Of a stretch of DNA of 64,000 nt, positions 46,803 to 56,765 are shown in pieces; within the stretch, counting starts at the first letter, position 1, and each line of letters starts with the position of its first letter. The notes under the pieces are model-generated. The model was not told the DNA's origin. It did not search any database and saw nothing but the letters and a program-made list of their open reading frames with translations. The position numbers were made by a program, and so were the translations under genes. This stretch comes from Sulfurovum lithotrophicum (GTDB taxonomy: Bacteria; Campylobacterota; Campylobacteria; Campylobacterales; Sulfurovaceae). The DNA lies in NCBI RefSeq assembly GCF_000987835.1, contig NZ_CP011308.1, positions 1,054,001 to 1,118,000 on the forward strand, given 5' to 3'.

Positions 46803-48017
46803 TTACGCCTTTATCAATGTCATCGCATTGTTTATATTATTTAATATATTATGTTCTTTGATGAATCTTTCACCGATCTTGATGGCAAGACGATTCGCTG
46901 CTTCACGCTTTTGGGCATCTTCTATCCCTCTGATATCGTCAACGCCCGCAATGCCGAACTGCCTTCGTATGATCTTGCATCCTGCAAAACCGATGCTTTC
47001 CCGAAGTAGGGCAAGCATGTACTCTTCCTGATATGCTTTGCGTATCTGAGTGTCGGCAAACCCCTTGGCAAAGAGAGCGCTCTCTTTCGTTTCATCCCAG
47101 AGTTGCAGGAATTTCTTTTCAAACTTCTGCCACACCTCTTCAATGGTCCGGAGTATCCAGTCAGCATAGTCGGATGTTTCATCGAGTACGGTATGGGAGA
47201 CCCACGACATCGCCAGATTGGCAATGAGTGCTCCCACATCAAAGCCCATGGGACCGACAAAAGCAAATTCGGAGTCTATCACATAAGTTTCTTCTTCGTT
47301 GATCATAATGGAACCCGTATGCAGATCGCCGTGTATCAGGGCATCGCACCGGTTTATGAATTTGTGTTTGAGCTGCAGTATCTTTGTTTTCAGTTCAAGG
47401 TCTTTGGTGATGCGCTCCGCTTCATCCGAGAGTTCGGGGAGTTCGGCATTCGTCTCATGCTCCATAAACGGTGCTGTAAAGACGAAATCTTCCGTAAGCT
47501 TACAGAGTTCGCTATTGCCTATGAACTGTGCAGTCAGCTCTCTTTTCTCACTGCTTGAAAGATAGAGTGAAGAGGTCTTGAAAAGTGTTTCTGCCAGAAA
47601 AGAGCTGATGTGCTCTGCAAATTTCGGGTATTTGACCCCATCTATCATCCCTTTACGCATGATGATATGTTCTCCAAGGTACTCCATGATTATCATGCTC
47701 ATCTCTTCGTCAAAGTGGTAAATTTTGGGAATATGCGGGCTGAGTTCGCTGAAACGTTCCATGGACCGGATCTCATAGGTCATCCTCTCCTTTGAGAGAG
47801 GATAGCTTTCTCCCACACAGCGCAGGTATGGTACTGCCTGCTTGAGGATGAGCTGTTTGGAAGCATCATCGGCGGATGTCACCAGAAAAACGAAGTTCAG
47901 GTTCCCGTCGCCGATCTCATTGATGAGGAGTGCGTCGGTATTGAAAAAAGATTTTATCTGGGGTAGTGAAAAGAGATAGGCTTCGAGGTTCGAAGTATCG
48001 AGAATCGTATAGGCCAT
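46803..48017 (-). CDS. mtnK: 5-methylthioribose kinase
   Basis: Phosphorylates 5-methylthioribose at C1. The 404-residue protein kinase-like fold shows IGDGNLNFVFLV as the nucleotide loop, LIHGDLHTGSIMI as the catalytic loop, and YVIDSEFAFVGPMGFDVG as the metal-binding loop. The ATG at 48017 (MAYTIL) has GGAG 6 bases upstream; the ATG four codons earlier does not. First gene of mtnK-mtnA-aldolase. Confidence 0.92.
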   Translation of the reverse strand: MAYTILDTSNLEAYLFSLPQIKSFFNTDALLINEIGDGNLNFVFLVTSADDASKQLILKQAVPYLRCVGESYPLSKERMTYEIRSMERFSELSPHIPKIYHFDEEMSMIIMEYLGEHIIMRKGMIDGVKYPKFAEHISSFLAETLFKTSSLYLSSSEKRELTAQFIGNSELCKLTEDFVFTAPFMEHETNAELPELSDEAERITKDLELKTKILQLKHKFINRCDALIHGDLHTGSIMINEEETYVIDSEFAFVGPMGFDVGALIANLAMSWVSHTVLDETSDYADWILRTIEEVWQKFEKKFLQLWDETKESALFAKGFADTQIRKAYQEEYMLALLRESIGFAGCKIIRRQFGIAGVDDIRGIEDAQKREAANRLAIKIGERFIKEHNILNNINNAMTLIKA

Positions 48018-48044
48018 GGTCAGCTCCATTTATTGGTTGGGGTA

Positions 48045-48069
48045 ATTATAGCAAAGAGTTGGTTTGCTA
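48045..48069 (-). promoter_or_regulatory. mtnK promoter with palindromic operator-like site
   Basis: On the minus strand a TATAAT stands at 48045-48050. Directly upstream is a perfect inverted repeat TAGCAAA-N7-TTTGCTA (48049-48069), placed between the -10 and where a -35 would be. This is a typical place for a repressor. No -35 consensus is visible. From 48070 to 48367 I see only AT-rich sequence with no convincing gene. Confidence 0.45.
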
Positions 48070-48367
48070 AAAGAAACGGTTGTTCAACTGTGAGCTTGGT
48101 ACTTCTTTTTTATAAATATTGGCTTTACTTGTTTTCCCAGAGTAGGAGTAAAAAAAGATTCTGTGGTTTAAAGTGTGTGTGGTAGTAATCTTAGGAACCG
48201 GAGGTTTAGGAGGAGGTATGTGGTAATGGGTAGTTAGCACATTGACGTTTTTAAAAAAGGAGGAAGAATAAAAAATGTCTTTCCGATCCCTAAGATATGT
48301 GGAAGTATAACTAATTAAGATAAAATTTGTCTTAATTGAATGAATAATTTTTATCTTTTTTGAAAAA

Positions 48368-48709
48368 TTAGCATACCAGCCAGTTCTCAAGCTTGAAAAT
48401 GTCCGTTGTAGCGGGCATTCCCTTCCATCCGTTGCTTTCAAGATACATCATCTTGTTTCCAAAATACCCGACAACATATTTCTCTTTATAGAGGGGAAAG
48501 GTCCCGGAATGGAACATGGCAAAGATATCTTCATATGTTTTTGGTATTTCATACCAGGAAAAATCAAAACTGTGCAGAGCGATGATTGCAGAATGCAGCA
48601 TCTCGTTTTTGAACATGGAACTGCTCAGTATATAAAAGGAAGGATAGGACACAGCCGGATCTTCCAAAAGTTCTGTAATGTAAAGACGTTCTTTTTTCTT
48701 TTGATACAT
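48368..48709 (-). CDS. Hypothetical protein
   Basis: A 113-residue soluble protein rich in aromatic residues, starting with Lys-rich MYQKKKERLYITELL and ending DIFKLENWLVC. No SD precedes the ATG, so the start is uncertain. No family recognised. It sits between the mtn operon promoter region and the DUF2207 gene. Confidence 0.5.
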   Translation of the reverse strand: MYQKKKERLYITELLEDPAVSYPSFYILSSSMFKNEMLHSAIIALHSFDFSWYEIPKTYEDIFAMFHSGTFPLYKEKYVVGYFGNKMMYLESNGWKGMPATTDIFKLENWLVC

Positions 48710-48826
48710 AGGGGAATTGTAGTAAATATGGAACCAAAAGGGCAGTAATATGTCAAATTGTCATATTTTAACCCTTTTACAAATGTATCACAAGCTTGAT
48801 TGGTGCAGTAGGGAAACATCCGAAAA

Positions 48827-50710
48827 TTACCAGCTTCCGCCGCCACCGCCACCACCACCGCCGCCGGAGAACCCTCCTCCCCCTGAAAAACCGCCACCGC
48901 CGCTCATACCGCTGCTCATATCGCTGTTTGAAGGCGATGTGGATGTTGTTGTGACATTGGAAATGAAGTCATCTATATCATCGAGATCTCCGTGGTACCA
49001 GTTGGGTGAAGTAACCTCCAGCAGAGGGAAAAAAGAGAGCCAGTGTTTAGTCTCACCAAAGAGAACAGCATAGGGCAGGGTCTTTTCAAGATAGAGAGGG
49101 TCGAGTGCCAGTCGTCTTTTGAGCTCATCTTCTTTAACGCGTGCTATGAACTCCTTGAAGCCGAGAAGCTGCTTGTGGGCATAGGCACCTTTCTGGGTGT
49201 ATTTCCCTATTTTTTTATACGTATAGAACAGTGCAAGAAGCAAGACGATGAAAACGCCGAGTGGACCGGTCAGCAGTCCGCTCAGCGACGTATCCGATTG
49301 AAGCAGACTGAGCAGTGGCCCCGAACCCGCCACTGCAAAAATGAGTCCGTAAAGCTTATAGGACCAGCCTTTATTCGAGAACGCGATACTGAGCCCAGCA
49401 CCGATGAAGACAATGGGAAAGAGCAGCAGGAAGATAACGTCTATGCCATAAGTAAGATAAAAGGTATAGATCAGCAGAGCAAAAGCGGGAAGCAGCCAGA
49501 GAATACTCTTGACAAGAAAGCTGTTTCTCGTTTTTTGGGGGTTCTCTCCCATATATCCCTGCATGACAGACCATAGGTAGAGTTGTTCATTGATAGCATC
49601 AAAGCCTTTGCGAAGTTTTTTTGCCTTTGTTTCCGATTGTTTGGAGAGGACAAAACTGCTGGTACCGTTGAATAGTATTTTCTCAAGTAGGTATTTCTGG
49701 TCTGCAGTAAGTCCTTTGGTATCTTTTTCTATTCTTTTGAGCAGGGGGTCTGTCTTTTTTGATTCATGATATATTTCAAGATATCCGAGCTGTGCCAGTT
49801 CCAAAATTGCTGCAGCAAAATCTTTGTCATCGGCGAATTTATCAAGAATAAGCCCTGACTGCAAAAGACTGAGACCTTCTGGTGGTCCGTAGCGTACAGC
49901 AACGGAGCGGCGGTCCTCAAAGCCGGTATGCAGCTTGAGCGCCCGGTAAAAATAGAACAGATAGCCAACAAGCGCACCCCAGTGCCAGTGGGCAAGAAAC
50001 CATTCAGTAAAAGAGGCCTTGACATTGTCCCAGCCGTTCTGGCCCAGCGTATCGGCAGGATAGGCGAGTTCGACCGTGGCACCCTCGTAAGGCTGCAAAG
50101 AGGGTACCTTTACCTGAAGATGCTGCGGGTCGATCCATCTGCTCGTTGCGCCCGATGCGGTCTCTCCATACCGTCCTGTATAGGTCGAGACTGCGACCAT
50201 CTGCTGGTTCAGCGAAGGAGGGAGGTAAATATTGGCTGTCACATTCCGAATGGAAACGGCCCAGCCTGTTCCAATGATGTTCCAGCGTATGGCATCGTCA
50301 TATTCATTCTGTGCGGCTGGCAGGACCCCTTTCTTGACACGGTAGGAGATGGTGTAAAGGTGCTTGCCCGTAACAAAAGTGCCGGTATTACCGATCTTGA
50401 GACGTATGACCTTGCCGGCCTTTGCGGAGTCCATGACAGACTGCTGCCAGATCACCGGCTTTCCGTCCATTTGAACAGAAAAAGCGTGCAGACCGAGATC
50501 TTTGATGACGCCGCTGTACTTGATGGTAAAGGGAATATCACGGAAAATACCGTGTTTTGACGCATTTTCAAAGTCATAGTCAATGGATTCTTTGATGGCG
50601 AGTTCACCGCTCTGTTCAACCGTGATGTCGATGGTATAGGCGCTGATGCGCTCTGCCCAAAGCTGTGTCGCACACAGAAGAAGCAGAGTGAGAAAGGTTT
50701 TTTTCAGCAT
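48827..50710 (-). CDS. DUF2207 membrane protein with Gly-rich tail
   Basis: A 627-residue protein: signal peptide (about 1-18), a DUF2207 extracytoplasmic domain (about 20-225, with IDITVEQSGELAIKESIDYDF near the start), a TM near 240-255, a cytosolic-like stretch, two or three TM helices near 395-450 and 475-495, and a C-terminal Gly/Ser tail ending in repeated GGGGFSG and poly-Gly. This family usually accompanies LemA, as here (11 bases apart). The function is unknown. The tail is coded by a long GC-rich repeat at 48830-48915. Confidence 0.85.
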   Translation of the reverse strand: MLKKTFLTLLLLCATQLWAERISAYTIDITVEQSGELAIKESIDYDFENASKHGIFRDIPFTIKYSGVIKDLGLHAFSVQMDGKPVIWQQSVMDSAKAGKVIRLKIGNTGTFVTGKHLYTISYRVKKGVLPAAQNEYDDAIRWNIIGTGWAVSIRNVTANIYLPPSLNQQMVAVSTYTGRYGETASGATSRWIDPQHLQVKVPSLQPYEGATVELAYPADTLGQNGWDNVKASFTEWFLAHWHWGALVGYLFYFYRALKLHTGFEDRRSVAVRYGPPEGLSLLQSGLILDKFADDKDFAAAILELAQLGYLEIYHESKKTDPLLKRIEKDTKGLTADQKYLLEKILFNGTSSFVLSKQSETKAKKLRKGFDAINEQLYLWSVMQGYMGENPQKTRNSFLVKSILWLLPAFALLIYTFYLTYGIDVIFLLLFPIVFIGAGLSIAFSNKGWSYKLYGLIFAVAGSGPLLSLLQSDTSLSGLLTGPLGVFIVLLLALFYTYKKIGKYTQKGAYAHKQLLGFKEFIARVKEDELKRRLALDPLYLEKTLPYAVLFGETKHWLSFFPLLEVTSPNWYHGDLDDIDDFISNVTTTSTSPSNSDMSSGMSGGGGFSGGGGFSGGGGGGGGGGSW

Positions 50711-50721
50711 GAAAAAACTGC

Positions 50722-51285
50722 TTAAAGGTCGATCTTCGGCATTTTTTTTACCGCTTCGGCTTCGCTCTCGTCCAGCTGGAAGTACTCACGGGGTTTGAAG
50801 TTGAACTTCTGTGCGACAAAGAGGTCAGGGAAGGATTCCAGTTTCGCATTGTAGTCTCTGACGATAGCATTGTAGTAACGTCTTGCATTTTGAATGCTCT
50901 CTTCCAGACGGCTCAGTTCACCCTGAAGATGTAGAAAGTTCTCGTTGGCTTTCAGGTCAGGATAGGCTTCTGCCAGTGCGAAGAGTTTGCCCAAAGCACC
51001 TGAAAGCATATTGGCCGCAGCAGCTTTTTCATCTACAGATGCAGCTGTAAGGCCAACCTGGCGTGCCTTGATGACTTTCTCAAGTGTATCTGCCTCGTAT
51101 TCTTTGTACCCTTTGACCGTATCAACCAGTGCCGGTATGAGGTCGTAACGTCGTTTAAGCTGTATATCGATATCGGACCATGCGGCATCGATACCCGCTC
51201 TCAGTGAAACGAACTTGTTGTATATCGCAACCAGGTAAGCCCCGATACCCACGATGATAAGCAGCAGTATATTTCCAAAACTCAT
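50722..51285 (-). CDS. lemA: LemA family protein
   Basis: A 187-residue protein with an N-terminal TM (about 4-22) and the helical LemA domain: YNKFVSLRAGIDAAWSDID, LKRRYDLIPALVDTVKGY, NARRYYNAIVRDYN and FNFKPREYFQLDE. LemA proteins are widespread membrane proteins of unclear role. It is followed by the DUF2207 gene, a common pair. The SD GGGAGGA lies just before the ATG. Confidence 0.92.
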   Translation of the reverse strand: MSFGNILLLIIVGIGAYLVAIYNKFVSLRAGIDAAWSDIDIQLKRRYDLIPALVDTVKGYKEYEADTLEKVIKARQVGLTAASVDEKAAAANMLSGALGKLFALAEAYPDLKANENFLHLQGELSRLEESIQNARRYYNAIVRDYNAKLESFPDLFVAQKFNFKPREYFQLDESEAEAVKKMPKIDL

Positions 51286-51403
51286 ATTTTTCCTCCCAAT
51301 ATTGATTCAATCTAAATCATTATACCAAGTTTTTGTGTCAAAAATGTGTTACACATCAGTGAAAAATGGTCTATTTTAGTCGCTTCTTTGGAGTTTATTT
51401 ATT

Positions 51404-52243
51404 TTAAAATTTATACGCGATTCTAAAATATGAATAAGGATCATTGCTATTGTTGCCATAAGGATGGTCCCCGTCCAATAATGTCCCTATGTTCACAGAT
51501 ATTCCTTTAGGTAGTTGTATATCTACTTCACCTATAATATAATGTGGATTTTTATTTATTGTTAAAATCTTAACCAATTCTTGTTGTATGGGTTTAATAT
51601 GTTTAGCTCCAAGAGATAATTTAAAATCTATAAATCTATATGTTAAAAGTGTTCCTATTTCTGCAGAGGTAATATTGGAAGTGTCAGAGTATATTTTACT
51701 TTTTAAATCACTATATATATTAATATACTTATTTATATTGTAAAGGTAATTGATTTCTCCCTGTATTCCTATCACATTATGTTTGTCGTCGCTATATGGA
51801 ATTTCTACTTCATCTGAATCAGTGTGTTCATGAATAGTATTTTGAAGTTTTGCTCCACCGAAATCACCACTTAGTAATAGTTGTGTACCAATATTAATAT
51901 TACATCTATAGTTTTTCCCCTGAATGATTTTAACTTTCTTTGTAACTTCAAACTCCAATGTATCTATTCTTCTTTTGCTTGTCAGAATAGAGTCAAGTTC
52001 GGAATATTTCTGTGTGTATGCCGTCATATTTACTGAATAAGCATATGTATCGGTCGTATATTTTAATTTCAGAGTACCCGTATTGAAGTTATCTCCATAT
52101 GGATGAGAAGTTTGACCTTTTAAATTTATATTGTTACTTGTTTCAATGTAGATAGAATTTTCTTCTTCTGCCGAACATAATACTGTTGCAAGAACCACAG
52201 CTATAAATACTCTGAAGTAAGCCTTTGTAATAAAAAAGTTCAT
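51404..52243 (-). CDS. Putative outer-membrane beta-barrel protein, AT-rich gene
   Basis: A 279-residue protein with a signal peptide (about 1-25, ending LCSAEEE). The rest is an alternating beta-strand pattern with many Tyr/Asn and ends in YFRIAYKF, a C-terminal Phe typical of outer-membrane barrels. No family recognised. The gene is clearly more AT-rich than its neighbours and its codons favour A/T endings, which suggests transfer. A GTG at 52267 is an alternative start; the ATG at 52243 gives the better signal peptide. Confidence 0.65.
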   Translation of the reverse strand: MNFFITKAYFRVFIAVVLATVLCSAEEENSIYIETSNNINLKGQTSHPYGDNFNTGTLKLKYTTDTYAYSVNMTAYTQKYSELDSILTSKRRIDTLEFEVTKKVKIIQGKNYRCNINIGTQLLLSGDFGGAKLQNTIHEHTDSDEVEIPYSDDKHNVIGIQGEINYLYNINKYINIYSDLKSKIYSDTSNITSAEIGTLLTYRFIDFKLSLGAKHIKPIQQELVKILTINKNPHYIIGEVDIQLPKGISVNIGTLLDGDHPYGNNSNDPYSYFRIAYKF

Positions 52244-52435
52244 TAAAGTTATACCCCCACTGATCACGTACAGTAATAAAACTTTACTTTTTTACTACGA
52301 TACTTTATTGGTATATATAATATAAAATATAAGCTAAAAAACAACTGTTTATGTTTAAATTTAAGTGATCATTAAATCGAAGGAGAAAAATATTTATGTT
52401 AAAAATGTGCTATACTTCATCAAAAAAGAGTAAAT

Positions 52436-53326
52436 ATGGCCTACGATCTTCAGGATAAACTCGTCATTGCAATCTCCTCCCGTGCACTGTTCGACCTGGA
52501 GGAGGAGAATGCCATTTTCGACAGGGAAGGACTGGAGAGCTATTACAGGCATCAGCTCGAACATCTTGATGCTCCTCTGGCTAAAGGATCAGCTTTCAGG
52601 TTTGTGCAGAACCTGCTTGCCATCAACAAAAAGTTCGATAACAAACTCATTGAAGTGATTATCCTCTCACGAAACAATGCAGCCACAGGCCTTCGTATAG
52701 GCCGATCCATAGAACACTACGCTCTGGATATCGAACGTACTGGCTGGACGGCCGGTACGCCTGTTGCGCGTTATCTCAATGCTTTTAAAGTCGATCTCTT
52801 TCTGTCTGTCTATACACCGGATGTGGAAGAGGCAGTCAGTTCTGGTGTGGCTGCGGCCACCATACTGCCGCATACACCTGTTTCTTCCCAGGAGAGTGAT
52901 ATCGTCAAGATCGCCTTCGATGGCGATGCGGTCATTTTTGGGGATGAGAGTGAACGCATCTATCAGGAAAAGGGGCTGGAAGCTTTCATCAAATATGAAC
53001 GCCGTAATGCCAAAAACCCGCTCAGTAAAGGACCATTCTTCAAGTTCCTTAAAACTATTTCAGAAATACAGGACAAGTTCCCTATGGAGGCTTCACCTAT
53101 ACGTACGGCACTGGTCACGGCACGAAACTTCTCCACGCATGAACGGGTACTGGGTACACTTGAAGGCTGGGGTGTTCGTGTGGATGAAGCTTTTTTTCAG
53201 GGTGGCGTTCAGAAATTTGAGGTTGTAAAAGCCTTTGGCGCAGATATTTTCTTCGATGACCAGGATACACATTTGGAGCATACTGCCAAAGAGACACCTT
53301 CTGCCAAAGTCCCATACAAGCATTGA
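52436..53326 (+). CDS. 5'-nucleotidase (NT5C1-like)
   Basis: A 296-residue protein of the cytosolic 5'-nucleotidase family that dephosphorylates nucleoside monophosphates. It has the family start LVIAISSRALFDLEEEN, EVIILSRNNAATGLRI, the segment VKIAFDGDAVIFGDESE with HAD-type Asp residues, and EAFFQGGVQK near the end. It could help recycle nucleotides. Located alone between an AT-rich barrel gene and a transglycosylase. Confidence 0.88.
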   Translation: MAYDLQDKLVIAISSRALFDLEEENAIFDREGLESYYRHQLEHLDAPLAKGSAFRFVQNLLAINKKFDNKLIEVIILSRNNAATGLRIGRSIEHYALDIERTGWTAGTPVARYLNAFKVDLFLSVYTPDVEEAVSSGVAAATILPHTPVSSQESDIVKIAFDGDAVIFGDESERIYQEKGLEAFIKYERRNAKNPLSKGPFFKFLKTISEIQDKFPMEASPIRTALVTARNFSTHERVLGTLEGWGVRVDEAFFQGGVQKFEVVKAFGADIFFDDQDTHLEHTAKETPSAKVPYKH

Positions 53327-53493
53327 TACTTTTTAATATTATAGTATGTATATTTGTACAGATTAAATTTAAATTAAGTATTTGTTATTTTTTGATTAAT
53401 TAATTTTATGTAATATTCCGATATCAAAAACGTTAGCGGGAGACCGGTTAACATTTTACATTCACTCTAAAAGGATCAACTATCGGAGTAACG

Positions 53494-54087
53494 ATGTACA
53501 CTATTAAACACAAACAGAACAAACCCTTTCTTTCAAAATTATCAAGCAAATTATTCAGCAACAGACTCTTGGTCATTCTCATGACACTCTTCATTGCGAC
53601 TACATCGTCCAATGCCTACTCTAAATTGGCAAAAACAGCTGGCATGAAACCGTCCACCTTGAAGAAGATCGTCAAAAAAGTGGTACAAGTGGAAAGCACT
53701 ACAGGCAGCTACACTGCAAGAAATAAAAAAAGCGGGGCTTACGGACGCTATCAGATCATGCCAAAGACGGCCAGAGCTTATGCTAAAAAACTGCATATTC
53801 CTTACACTAAATGGAAACAGCCCAGAAACCAGGACAGGATATTTGAAGCGATCATGGCAGACAATATCCGCAGTTTGAAGCATAACGGGCTGAAAGTGAA
53901 TGCTTTTTCCATTTATGGTACGCATCAGCAGGGCGCAGGCGGTTTCAATGCGATTATGAAAAGAAAAAAACTCAGCAAGAAGCTTGAAAGGAACCTCAGA
54001 CACAATCTGCCAAAAAGATTGAGCAGGGTCCATAGAAGCAAGCTGAGAGTAGTATGGGTGAACTACTGGAAGAAAAAATTCGCCTAA
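53494..54087 (+). CDS. Small exported lytic transglycosylase-like protein
   Basis: A 197-residue protein with an N-terminal basic region and hydrophobic segment (about 28-44, then SSNAYS) for export. The rest is a short lysozyme-like/SLT domain: VVQVESTTGSY with the likely catalytic Glu, KKSGAYGRYQIMPKTARAYAK, and YGTHQQGAGGFNAI. It is strongly basic. GGAG lies 5 bases before the ATG. It may cut peptidoglycan at a local site; the partner is unknown. Confidence 0.82.
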   Translation: MYTIKHKQNKPFLSKLSSKLFSNRLLVILMTLFIATTSSNAYSKLAKTAGMKPSTLKKIVKKVVQVESTTGSYTARNKKSGAYGRYQIMPKTARAYAKKLHIPYTKWKQPRNQDRIFEAIMADNIRSLKHNGLKVNAFSIYGTHQQGAGGFNAIMKRKKLSKKLERNLRHNLPKRLSRVHRSKLRVVWVNYWKKKFA

Positions 54088-54090
54088 GCT

Positions 54091-55233
<1,143 letters not shown>

Positions 55234-55266
55234 TTAATGGTGTGATTATACCCAAATAGGTCAAAA

Positions 55267-56703
55267 ATGAAGAATATCCTTATACTTGCCGACGGAAGTA
55301 TTGCCAAACATTTCCTGGAGTGGGTCGACAAGAAGAGGGTGGCAGAGAACCACTATTATGTCACCTATTATCACGAGGAAGTTCTTCCTGAAAAACTGGG
55401 AAAGAATATTACCCTGATCGAGGCAGATCCCACCAGCTTCTCCAAACTTGACAAGATCATGATGGAGGTGAGTTACACGCTTATTTTCATTGTCATGCAG
55501 GATATCGACGATGCGAAATATGCCCTGAACAATATACAGCTTCTTGACGATAAAGCCAGAATAGTACTGGTGAACCAGTGGGATAATGAAACTGTAGGAG
55601 AAGGACTGGAAAATGTGACACTTCTGCATGCCGATGATCTGGTAGCATCGCATCTGTATGACCATCTTCCCAATGTACCTGTCGTTGCACAGAATGTCGG
55701 TCTGGGGCAGGGAGAGATCATGGAAGTGCATGTACCTTTTGGCAGTACCTATGCTTTCAGGCATGTCGGCTCCATTCTGCAGAGAAAATGGAAGATCGCC
55801 GCGATCTACCGTAATGACAAACAGATCCTTCCGAACAATGCTACGATGATCCGTCCCAACGATACGCTCTTGATACTGGGGAAACCCATCGTGCTCAACG
55901 GTGTCTACAAAACCATCAACAAGCGTATCGGCCTTTTCCCGGAACCGTTTGGACGGGACCTCTTCCTGATACTGGATCTCCGCTTCGATCATGACAATGC
56001 CCTGATCTATCTTAAAGAAAGTATCTACCTTCTGGAGAAACTCGAAGATAAAAAACTCTATGTACGCATCCTTTACCCCAATGACTTCAAGCTTGTAGAA
56101 GAGCTTAAGGCTTACGAGACAGAACACATTATCATTGCTACCTGCTATGATGACAAAGATATCAAAATGCTCATTGAATACGATATACAGCAGTACGATA
56201 TTGGACTGGTACTCAACAGTATAGAACGTTTTGAATCTGAAGACCTAAAAGAGACACTGTATGAACTTAGAAAAATAGTTTACCTCTTTGGTGACGATCT
56301 GCTCTACAATATCAAGGAAGCCATTGTTTTGATGGAGAACGAACAGGAGAAGATGGAGTCGATCTCTTCGACGGCATTCGACATTTCCGAATCGCTTGAC
56401 CTGAAGCTATCACTCTGTGATTTTGATCCGGAAGGTGATTTTGACAGCAAGAAGATTATCATAGAGCATTATGAGACACTGACGCATATTTTTGGGATGG
56501 ATATTCATATAGAACAGAAGATCGCCAACCCGATAAGAGAGTTGGATCGAATGATTGATGTGATGCAGATCGTCGCTTTTGAAAAAGAATTGAATACGTA
56601 TCATTTCATGCGACTGATCTCAACCCGGGTAAGGGACTTCCTCCTCACGACAAGAAAACACCCAAAACTGCTGGTACCTTTCGCTCTAAGCGAGGGCCAA
56701 TAG
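55267..56703 (+). CDS. COG3400-type protein with TrkA-like nucleotide and RCK-C domains
   Basis: A 478-residue soluble protein conserved in Campylobacterota. The N-terminus (KNILILADGSIAKHFLEWV) looks like a TrkA-N nucleotide-binding fold, followed near 150-215 by a TrkA-C-like domain (IMEVHVPFGSTYAFRHVG...NDTLLILGKP). The C-terminal half has a second Rossmann-like part and a helical end. By analogy it may regulate K+ transport, but no channel gene is beside it. In H. pylori its homologue lies between tgt and aroB, as here (from memory). Confidence 0.75.
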   Translation: MKNILILADGSIAKHFLEWVDKKRVAENHYYVTYYHEEVLPEKLGKNITLIEADPTSFSKLDKIMMEVSYTLIFIVMQDIDDAKYALNNIQLLDDKARIVLVNQWDNETVGEGLENVTLLHADDLVASHLYDHLPNVPVVAQNVGLGQGEIMEVHVPFGSTYAFRHVGSILQRKWKIAAIYRNDKQILPNNATMIRPNDTLLILGKPIVLNGVYKTINKRIGLFPEPFGRDLFLILDLRFDHDNALIYLKESIYLLEKLEDKKLYVRILYPNDFKLVEELKAYETEHIIIATCYDDKDIKMLIEYDIQQYDIGLVLNSIERFESEDLKETLYELRKIVYLFGDDLLYNIKEAIVLMENEQEKMESISSTAFDISESLDLKLSLCDFDPEGDFDSKKIIIEHYETLTHIFGMDIHIEQKIANPIRELDRMIDVMQIVAFEKELNTYHFMRLISTRVRDFLLTTRKHPKLLVPFALSEGQ

Positions 56704-56765
56704 GGCATATTAAGGGCATATAAGATAAAATAAAGCAAATTATTAAAAGCCCGAGGTTACTCTAC

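Noticed and set aside
48067-48441. A 124-residue minus-strand frame upstream of mtnK
   Set aside because: It overlaps the better frame at 48368-48709, has no SD, has an odd Pro/Thr-rich low-complexity sequence and covers AT-rich intergenic DNA.
48830-48915. GC-rich short repeats that look like a microsatellite or array
   Set aside because: They code the Gly/Ser-rich tail of the DUF2207 protein; no spacer-repeat structure of a CRISPR.
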